From the NCBI GenBank assembly GCA_022353185.1, contig JAKRWB010000058.1, positions 1 through 11,270 of the forward strand: 11,270 nt of DNA. The letters run 5' to 3'. The stretch comes from ANME-2 cluster archaeon (GTDB lineage: Archaea; Halobacteriota; Methanosarcinia; Methanosarcinales; Methanocomedenaceae). Made by a program: the position numbers and the translations under genes. Below the pieces are notes generated by a model. The model was not told where the DNA came from. It did no database searches and saw only the letters and a list, made by a program, of their open reading frames with translations. Shown here piece by piece: positions 6,628-11,270 of this stretch (its first letter is position 1; each line of letters starts with the position of its first letter).

Positions 6628-7275
6628 ATGATAGACCTTCATACCCATTCCATATTCAGTGACGGTGAACTGCTTCCCAGTGAACTTGTACGAAGAGCAG
6701 TGGTGCACGGATACACGGCTATAGCTATCACTGACCATGTGGATTTTACTAATATCGAGCATGTACTGGACGGTATAAAAAAAGCCACGTACCTTGAAGA
6801 GGTCTGGGATATACAGGTGCTGCCGGGCGTGGAGATTACGCATGTGCCGCCCCAGAAGATAGGCGAATTGGTGTCCCTGGCAAGGAAACTGGGCGCCCGG
6901 ATAGTGGTGGTGCATGGGGAGACCCTTGCTGAACCGGTGATTCCGGGGACCAACCGGGCAGCCATTGAGGGGGGTGCTGATATTCTGGCACATCCTGGCC
7001 TGATATCAAGAGAAGATGCTGCCCTTGCTGCAGAGCAGGGTGTCTGTCTGGAGATAACTGCACGCTGCGGTCATAACCGGGCCAACGGTCATGTGGCCAG
7101 GGTGGCAGAAGAGGTGAGTGCAGCACTGGTAGTGGGTACCGATTCCCATTCACCTGATGACCTGGTCACCGATGAGCAGGCTCTAAAGATCGCACTTGGT
7201 GCAGGGTTAAGTGAAAAACGTGCAAATGATGCCCTTATTTCACAACCTTTAAATCTGATTAACGCCCATAAATAA
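6628..7275 (+). CDS. PHP-domain metal-dependent phosphoesterase
   Basis: This 215-aa protein is a single PHP domain, a (beta/alpha)7 barrel that binds two or three metal ions and hydrolyses phosphoester bonds. It belongs to the histidinol-phosphatase/YcdX-like side of the superfamily. The four PHP motifs are all present. Motif I is DLHTHS (His5, His7) with Asp12; motif II is ITDHVDF (Asp36, His37); motif III is PGVEITH (Glu69, His72) with VVHGE (His96) and LAHPG (His122); motif IV is GTDSHSP (Asp172, His174). All expected metal ligands appear intact. The substrate is unknown. No his genes are nearby, so histidinol phosphate is only one possibility beside nucleotide or sugar phosphates. ATG is the only good early start, since residues 2-8 are already the first metal motif. 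Confidence 0.92.
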   Translation: MIDLHTHSIFSDGELLPSELVRRAVVHGYTAIAITDHVDFTNIEHVLDGIKKATYLEEVWDIQVLPGVEITHVPPQKIGELVSLARKLGARIVVVHGETLAEPVIPGTNRAAIEGGADILAHPGLISREDAALAAEQGVCLEITARCGHNRANGHVARVAEEVSAALVVGTDSHSPDDLVTDEQALKIALGAGLSEKRANDALISQPLNLINAHK

Positions 7276-7290
7276 ACCTTTTACGATACC

Positions 7291-7334
7291 TTTATATATC
7301 ATTATTTTCTTTTATATACTACTTCATAGAGGTG
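7291..7334 (+). promoter_or_regulatory. Tandem TATA boxes and ribosome binding site of gar1
   Basis: Two copies of TTTATATA occur 20 bp apart, at 7291-7298 and 7311-7318. The first should start transcription near 7320, just before the ribosome binding site GAGGTG at 7329-7334, which lies 5 nt before the TTG start. The second would start transcription close to the start codon itself and give a nearly leaderless mRNA lacking that site. Confidence 0.6.
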
Positions 7335-7339
7335 CATAT

Positions 7340-7588
7340 TTGAAAACATTAGGAACTGTACTACACACTTCCAGCCATAAAAACCTGATTGTCAGAGGGG
7401 ATGAAAACAAGAAGACATTGTTACCCAGGATGAACAATGTGGTCTTCAACCGTAAAATGAAAAAGCTCGGTAAGGTTAATGACGTGTTCGGTCCGGTCGA
7501 TCATCCTTATTTTTCAGTTAGACTATACCAAAATGTGGCTAACGAGGAACTTCTAAACCTCAAGCATAAGCACGTTTATGTGAAATAG
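7340..7588 (+). CDS. gar1: H/ACA ribonucleoprotein protein Gar1
   Basis: Gar1 is a small beta-barrel protein that binds Cbf5 in H/ACA guide RNPs and helps substrate turnover during rRNA pseudouridylation. The 82-aa protein shows the archaeal Gar1 signature: LGTVLHTSSHKNLIVR at 4-19, then KKLGKVNDVFGPVDHPYFSV at 41-60, the segment closest to the family core. The eukaryotic GAR extensions are absent, as is normal in archaea. It starts with TTG at 7340, supported by GAGGTG (7329-7334) at 5 nt spacing; the next in-frame ATG (residue 31) would remove half of the barrel. It stops with TAG. tfb follows 95 nt downstream on the same strand, a pairing I recall from other archaea, suggesting at least partial co-transcription. 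Confidence 0.9.
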   Translation: MKTLGTVLHTSSHKNLIVRGDENKKTLLPRMNNVVFNRKMKKLGKVNDVFGPVDHPYFSVRLYQNVANEELLNLKHKHVYVK

Positions 7589-7683
7589 CTGTGGTAAATA
7601 CAGCCGGGTTAGTAGCGATACATTTGACAGAGATTTGTGGATTATAATCAGAACGATAATTTTTATTGAGGGAATGAGATAAA

Positions 7684-8691
7684 ATGCCAGAATTAGAAAA
7701 AGAGAAAGAGGTTGAAAGACCCCAGAGAAGTAAGCTCCGTGAAAAGATACGAGAGGAAAAAGAGAAAGTCGGTTCGTTTGAAAAGCCTAAGGTAGAATGC
7801 CCTGAGTGCGGCAGCCGCAGCCTTGTGCAGGACTATGAACGGGCAGAACTGGTATGTAATGAATGCGGTCTGGTAGTGGATTCTGAATTCATTGACCAGG
7901 GTCCGGAATGGAGAGCATTCGACCATGACCAGCGCATGAAGAGGAGCCGGGTAGGGGCGCCTATGACCTATACTATTCACGATAAGGGTCTGTCCACAAT
8001 GATAGACTGGCGTAACCGTGATTCCTATGGTAAATCCATTTCTTCCAAGAGCAGGGCCCAGTTGTACCGATTGCGTAAATGGCAGCGCCGGATAAGGGTC
8101 AGCAATGCTACTGAACGAAACCTGGCTTTTGCGCTGTCAGAACTTGACAGGATGGCCAGTGCCCTGGGTTTGTCCAGGAATGTGAGGGAAACCGCAGCTG
8201 TTGTGTACCGTAAGGCTGTGGATAAGAACCTGATAAGGGGCCGCAGTATTGAAGGTGTGGCTGCTTCTGCGCTGTATGCGGCTTGCCGCCAGTGTAGTGT
8301 GCCACGGACGCTAGACGAGATTGCCGAAGTATCCAGGGTCAGCCGTAAAGAGATTGGCCGGACATACCGGTTCATTTCCAGGGAACTGGGTCTGAAACTT
8401 ATGCCCACATCACCCATTGACTACATTCCCAGATTCTGCTCGGGCCTGAACCTGAAAGGTGAAGTGCAGTCCAAGGCTGTGGAAATACTGAGACAGGCCG
8501 CAGAGAAGGAACTTACCTCTGGCCGGGGCCCTACCGGTGTTGCAGCAGCAGCAATCTATATATCGAGTATCCTGTGTGGAGACCGCAGGACCCAGCGTGA
8601 AGTGGCTGAAGTGGCAGGAGTCACTGAGGTTACTATACGAAACAGATATAAAGAATTGGCCGAACAATTAGATATAGAAATAATACTATAA
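7684..8691 (+). CDS. tfb: Transcription initiation factor TFB (archaeal TFIIB)
   Basis: TFB binds TBP-TATA and the BRE element and recruits archaeal RNA polymerase. The 335-aa protein has a Lys/Glu-rich N-terminal extension (1-36) and a zinc ribbon with Cys39, Cys42, Cys58 and Cys61. The conserved B-reader/B-linker GPEWRAFD (73-80) continues to about residue 125. Two cyclin-like repeats follow at about 142-230 and 244-325. Each repeat carries its TFIIB signature: GRSIEGVAAS (186-195) and GRGPTGVAAA (280-289). The last helix-turn-helix, TQREVAEVAGVTEVTIRNRY (303-322), is the BRE-contacting part. All domains appear intact, so this is a complete general factor. The ATG at 7684 has GAGGGA at 7668-7673, with 10 nt spacing. 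The 95-nt gap after gar1 holds AT-rich stretches near 7640-7667 that could form its own promoter. Confidence 0.97.
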   Translation: MPELEKEKEVERPQRSKLREKIREEKEKVGSFEKPKVECPECGSRSLVQDYERAELVCNECGLVVDSEFIDQGPEWRAFDHDQRMKRSRVGAPMTYTIHDKGLSTMIDWRNRDSYGKSISSKSRAQLYRLRKWQRRIRVSNATERNLAFALSELDRMASALGLSRNVRETAAVVYRKAVDKNLIRGRSIEGVAASALYAACRQCSVPRTLDEIAEVSRVSRKEIGRTYRFISRELGLKLMPTSPIDYIPRFCSGLNLKGEVQSKAVEILRQAAEKELTSGRGPTGVAAAAIYISSILCGDRRTQREVAEVAGVTEVTIRNRYKELAEQLDIEIIL

Positions 8692-8717
8692 AGATAGGCA
8701 TATTTATATGCCTGTCT
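8692..8717. promoter_or_regulatory. 26-bp palindrome with TATA-like core downstream of tfb
   Basis: AGATAGGCATAT (8692-8703) is followed by TT and then ATATGCCTGTCT (8706-8717). The arms pair over 12 positions with a single T-G mismatch, which would be a wobble pair in RNA. The centre ATATTTATAT resembles a TATA box 33 bp upstream of the TTG at 8737, suggesting an operator wrapped around a promoter. Alternatively it is an RNA hairpin ending tfb transcripts, but the downstream run is A-rich (TAAAAAAGG), not the T-run typical of archaeal termination. Confidence 0.5.
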
Positions 8718-8736
8718 AAAAAAGGACGTTGATATA

Positions 8737-8937
8737 TTGGGGCAAATATGTATCAAGGATTCAGTCATTGAGGCGCAGATACAGAAGGAAATGGTACTCC
8801 AACGCCTCTATGGCAATAAGGAAGCTATAGAGATTCATCTGTCAATGTGCCAAGATGATACATTGCTCCATAAAAAGCTCATAAAGACCCTTGAACATAT
8901 TAACGATGAGATTATGGTTTTCACATCCGAGCAATAG
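8737..8937 (+). CDS. Small helical protein of unknown function
   Basis: I do not recognise this 66-aa product. It is polar and rich in Ile, Leu, Lys and Glu, with a pattern suggesting two amphipathic helices (about 10-35 and 42-60), two cysteines (5 and 38), no signal peptide and no membrane segment. The start is TTG at 8737 with AAGGAC about 9 nt upstream. An alternative is the ATG at 8791, giving 48 aa. It ends with TAG at 8935. The same frame stays open after the TAG through the start of the LysE-type gene at 8965. Position behind a TATA-like palindrome and ahead of the exporter suggests one transcription unit of two genes. Coding status is likely but not certain, because evidence rests on ORF length, start signal and position. 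Confidence 0.55.
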   Translation: MGQICIKDSVIEAQIQKEMVLQRLYGNKEAIEIHLSMCQDDTLLHKKLIKTLEHINDEIMVFTSEQ

Positions 8938-8964
8938 GCTTTCTCCATAACGGGTTTTGGGGTA

Positions 8965-9603
8965 ATGTTAGAAATCTTAACAATGCTTTTCATAGGATTC
9001 AGTTTAGGGCTTACTGGTGCCCTTGTGCCTGGACCTATGCTGTTTGCCACTATTGAAACATCGCTGAACAAAGGCTGGACCAGCGGTCCAAAAGTGGTAT
9101 CTGGACATGCATTGATAGAGTTGTTGATATTTGTTTTGATCGTGAGTGGTTTCTCCACCCTGGCCAGCCAGAGTGTCATCCTGTGGATTTCTGTCATTGG
9201 GGGTGCAGTGATGGTGATGTTCGGGATCATGACACTGAGGGAGGGGCAGACGGCCACGCTCTCGGGGGGTACCAGCGTGTTTAAGAGTCCATTTGCGGCA
9301 GGGGTCATCACATCCATATCCCACCCGTATTTTTGGCTGTGGTGGCTTACGATTGGCGCAGGAATGATTTTGATGGGGCTTGAGGTTAGCCTGCTCGCTG
9401 CTTCCGTATTTTTAATTGGGCACCTGATGGCGGACCTGGGCTGGTACACTATGGTGTCTACTACAATGAGCAGGGGTAAAACCCTGATGTCAGAGGTCAT
9501 GTACCAGCGGATATTGATGGGATGCGGTGTGTTTTTGATAGCTTTTGGGGTGTGGTTCATGACCAGCCAGTTGAACCTGGGAAAATTTTTCGGGTTGCAG
9601 TAA
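8965..9603 (+). CDS. LysE/RhtB-family exporter
   Basis: This 212-aa inner-membrane protein belongs to the LysE/RhtB translocator superfamily, whose members export amino acids and related small molecules. It has the expected six hydrophobic segments at about 5-30, 48-65, 70-92, 108-134, 140-163 and 182-203. The N-terminal GLTGALVPGPM (15-25) is the family signature, GHALIE (47-52) the second-helix motif, and SHPYFWLWW (119-127) corresponds to the usual NPKxxLWW-type segment with changes. The exported substrate cannot be told. The ATG at 8965 is preceded by GGGGT only 1 nt away, a poor ribosome binding spacing, so translation may depend on coupling to the small ORF that stops 27 nt upstream in the same frame. 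Confidence 0.87.
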   Translation: MLEILTMLFIGFSLGLTGALVPGPMLFATIETSLNKGWTSGPKVVSGHALIELLIFVLIVSGFSTLASQSVILWISVIGGAVMVMFGIMTLREGQTATLSGGTSVFKSPFAAGVITSISHPYFWLWWLTIGAGMILMGLEVSLLAASVFLIGHLMADLGWYTMVSTTMSRGKTLMSEVMYQRILMGCGVFLIAFGVWFMTSQLNLGKFFGLQ

Positions 9604-9681
9604 TTGGGATGCGATCTGCGAATTTTAGGAATTCATCAATAACAAATATTAAGACAAGTCTTGCATATTAATATTAGAGAT

Positions 9682-10248
9682 ATGATTGACAGAGAAATCA
9701 AAGACAGGACTATTCTTGATATCTTTGCAGAAGATTTTGTCAGGGTAGTAGAAATACATGTTAAATACATCATTGTCTCTGGTTTTGTTGCCATCGCACA
9801 TGGGAGAAGTCGGGGAACTGAAGATATTGACATGATTGTCGAACGGATGAGCAAAGATGAGTTTATCATGATGCACCACGAGTTGGAGGCGGCAGCTTTT
9901 GAATGCATGCAGTCAGATAATCCAGATGTAATTTATGACGATTATTTAAACGATAATCTTAGCGTGCGATATGTCAGGAAAGACAGTTTTATTCCTGAAA
10001 TGGAATTGAAATTTACAAAAAATTCCCTTGATGATTATCAAATCAAAACACGAACTAAGTTACCCCTTACAGGACTGGATTTTTATTTTTCAAGCATTGA
10101 AATGAATCTCGCTTTTAAAGAGGAACTGCTAAAATCAGAAAAATACCTTGAAGATGCACACCACCTGAGAATCATCTATTCGGATATCATTGATGAAAAT
10201 GAAATAAGAAAAATAAAAGCAGAAATCCGGAGGTTGTATTCAATATGA
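9682..10248 (+). CDS. Nucleotidyltransferase-fold protein (MNT/AbiEii-like)
   Basis: This 188-aa protein has the layout of the pol-beta-type nucleotidyltransferases found in many archaeal accessory modules. The core is IIVSGFVAIAHGRSRGTEDID at 30-50, with Gly34, Gly41, Arg44, Thr46 and the metal ligands Asp48 and Asp50. Glu108 in MELKF is the likely third acidic residue. The C-terminal helix has FKEELLKSEKYLEDAHHL (145-162), like the (S/R)EKDxEDA stretch of the family but with Tyr in place of the usual Asp. The frame extends upstream to a TTG at 9661; the ATG at 9682 is preferred, though both have weak ribosome binding sites. It overlaps the next gene by 4 nt (ATGA). Base composition is visibly more AT-rich than neighbours, which suggests later acquisition. 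A toxin-antitoxin or tRNA/protein-nucleotidylating role is possible but unproven. Confidence 0.75.
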   Translation: MIDREIKDRTILDIFAEDFVRVVEIHVKYIIVSGFVAIAHGRSRGTEDIDMIVERMSKDEFIMMHHELEAAAFECMQSDNPDVIYDDYLNDNLSVRYVRKDSFIPEMELKFTKNSLDDYQIKTRTKLPLTGLDFYFSSIEMNLAFKEELLKSEKYLEDAHHLRIIYSDIIDENEIRKIKAEIRRLYSI

Positions 10249-10505
10249 GCGATGAATCTCCCGAACAAGACCGTCTAAAGCATAAACGTGAAGATTACAG
10301 TGTTGAAAGAGACAAGACACATATGGAGCAGATTGTGCGGTGGGCGGAGTTTGTCAAGACCCATCCACGTGATGTGTGGATTAAACATACAGGACCTTTG
10401 GTTGATTCGCAGATAATTATGGCCAACCGATTCTATGAGAAGCTATCCAGTACCGATGGCGGGATGGAGAAAATAAGGAAATTGAGGGGACTTAAAAACA
10501 GGTAA
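10245..10505 (+). CDS. Small partner protein of the nucleotidyltransferase
   Basis: This is an 86-aa soluble protein. A highly charged N-terminus (1-25) is followed by a compact helical region containing HPRDVWIKHTGPLVDSQI (42-59) and MANRFYEKLSSTDGG (61-75), then a basic end (EKIRKLRGLKNR). I have an impression of archaeal proteins with a similar pattern next to nucleotidyltransferases, but I cannot name a family. The ATGA overlap (10245-10248) with the upstream gene implies translational coupling and a joint function, perhaps as cognate partner or antitoxin-like subunit. It ends 36 nt before the convergent trm5 stop. Confidence 0.7.
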   Translation: MSDESPEQDRLKHKREDYSVERDKTHMEQIVRWAEFVKTHPRDVWIKHTGPLVDSQIIMANRFYEKLSSTDGGMEKIRKLRGLKNR

Positions 10506-10541
10506 TATTGATTTTCAAATCCATTTTCCTGCCGCTTCACA

Positions 10542-11270
10542 TCATTGATTATCAACAACCTTGAACTCAATGCAAACATTATACTGGTGTGGTGCATACG
10601 ACCGCACAATCCTCTTTTCGAGGCATTCCACCCACCTGCCCTGGCGCGCCGCAGCATCCTGTATCAATTCCCACGAGCTCCGGTACAGGTCATCCTCGTG
10701 TGTGATGTCATAAAAATGCACCATGCCCCCATCCCTGGCCACCAGTATACCGCTGTCCAGGAATTCCCTGGCAGACTGGGGCAGGTTCATGATGACATGG
10801 TCTGCCCGGTGTTCCAGTTCTACGGCCACATCCCTGGCGTCATCCTCCTTCGCCCGCACATTATCCACCTTGTTCAGCAGGATGTTCTCCCTCAGTAACT
10901 TTGCTGCGGCCGGGTTCTTATCAATGGCCATCACGCTGGCACCGGGCACGGTCCTGCCAATAAGTATGCTGAACGGCCCCACACCTGCGAACAGGTCAAC
11001 CACGCACTGTCCGGGTTTCACCGTATCTGCAACCCGCTGGCGCTCGTTACCCAGCCGACCTGAAAAATAGGCTCCGGCCAGGTCCACATTATACCGGCAC
11101 CCGTATTCCTTATGCACGGTATGGGTCCTGTCCTCGCCTGCCAGTACCACAAACTGCCTGGTCCTGAACTCACCTTCCACCGGGCTTGCCGCCCCCAGCA
11201 CTACCTTGAGGCTTTTGCGAAACTCCATCAGGGCAATGGCGATACGTGCAGCGTCAGGGTCATCGGCGTC
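10542..11270 (-). CDS. trm5: tRNA (guanine(37)-N1)-methyltransferase Trm5, N-terminus beyond the window
   Basis: This is the SAM-dependent enzyme that makes m1G37 in tRNAs, preventing +1 frameshifts, and in archaea also begins wyosine synthesis. The frame runs open to the window edge, so the ATG at 11228 is internal and 242 C-terminal residues are visible; full archaeal Trm5 is about 330-340 aa. The visible part starts in the middle domain with VEGEFRTR and EYGCRYNVDLAGAYFSGRL. The Rossmann SAM site VVDLFAGVGPFSI follows, then AIDKNP (motif II-like), a DDARD acidic segment, and NLPQSAREF, which matches the Trm5 catalytic-loop motif. The GEFRTR/EYGCRY stretches are typical of Trm5. The related Trm5-like TYW2 remains a lesser possibility. 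It converges with the nucleotidyltransferase pair. Confidence 0.9.
   Translation of the reverse strand, partial: DADDPDAARIAIALMEFRKSLKVVLGAASPVEGEFRTRQFVVLAGEDRTHTVHKEYGCRYNVDLAGAYFSGRLGNERQRVADTVKPGQCVVDLFAGVGPFSILIGRTVPGASVMAIDKNPAAAKLLRENILLNKVDNVRAKEDDARDVAVELEHRADHVIMNLPQSAREFLDSGILVARDGGMVHFYDITHEDDLYRSSWELIQDAAARQGRWVECLEKRIVRSYAPHQYNVCIEFKVVDNQ

Noticed and set aside
7588..7604. Small hairpin GCTGT-GGTAAAT-ACAGC at the end of gar1
   Set aside because: A 5-bp stem with no following T-run is too weak to call a terminator or structured RNA. No C/D or H/ACA box set was seen around it.
7674..7682. Two-codon upstream ORF (ATG AGA TAA) just before the tfb start
   Set aside because: Its ATG directly abuts the ribosome binding site GAGGGA with no spacing, so it is unlikely to be initiated. 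A minimal ORF of this kind arises easily by chance.
8835..9560. Long minus-strand open frame (241 codons) opposite the LysE-type gene
   Set aside because: It is antisense to a gene with a clear six-segment membrane pattern and LysE family motifs. Its own translation is rich in Thr, Pro and Ser with no recognisable domain, as expected of an antisense shadow.
10545..11070. Overlapping plus-strand open frames opposite trm5 (10545-10898 and 10723-11070)
   Set aside because: They are antisense to a gene with a clear SAM-binding site and Trm5 motifs. No domain or start signal supports them.

Overview
The window looks like chromosomal DNA of a euryarchaeon, most likely a methanogen or ANME-type archaeon related to the Methanosarcinales. 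The evidence is a complete TFB (archaeal TFIIB), Gar1, an archaeal Trm5-type tRNA methyltransferase, the archaeal ADH synthase of the alternative shikimate entry route, TATA-box promoters, GGTG-type ribosome binding sites and several TTG/GTG starts. The lineage is inferred from protein style only. No rRNA, tRNA, CRISPR array or transposase was seen. The genes are densely packed and no stretch over 300 bases lacks a gene.

Layout. Bases 1-1422 hold the 3' part of a ClC-type chloride channel/transporter with a C-terminal CBS pair. It runs tail to tail into a small stand-alone CBS-pair protein (1439-1813, minus). Divergent from that is a metabolic operon (2019-5289, plus): ADH synthase (aroA'), dihydroorotate dehydrogenase catalytic subunit (pyrD), its FAD/[2Fe-2S] electron-transfer subunit (pyrK) and a fumarylacetoacetase-family enzyme. 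An AI-2E/UPF0118 membrane protein (5352-6530, minus) faces this operon, and a 12-bp tandem repeat lies between them. A PHP-family phosphoesterase (6628-7275, plus) diverges from it.

Next come two information-processing genes, gar1 (7340-7588) and tfb (7684-8691). A 26-bp palindrome containing a TATA-like core follows, then a small unrecognised helical protein (8737-8937) and a LysE/RhtB-type exporter (8965-9603). An AT-rich pair (9682-10505), a nucleotidyltransferase and an 86-residue partner with a 4-base overlap, resembles toxin-antitoxin-like accessory modules. The window ends inside a minus-strand trm5 gene (10542 to the edge).

How the genes work together. PyrD and PyrK should form the NAD-linked type 1B dihydroorotate dehydrogenase of pyrimidine synthesis. 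They are placed in line with the first committed enzyme of the archaeal aromatic amino acid route and a FAH-family enzyme. Gar1 and TFB link rRNA pseudouridylation and transcription initiation. The most notable sequence-level observations are: (i) a channel-type valine at the CLC 'proton glutamate' site; (ii) a CBS protein whose conserved N-terminus extends upstream of any ATG/GTG/TTG, with a good Shine-Dalgarno placed for an ATT start; (iii) a 12-bp tandem repeat at the 3' end of the AI-2E gene that puts in-frame TAA codons in a regular register; (iv) a palindrome around a TATA-like core upstream of the small ORF; and (v) a small ORF separated from the LysE-type gene only by one in-frame amber codon. 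I did not find a clear new multi-gene defence or metabolic system; the nucleotidyltransferase pair is the nearest candidate.
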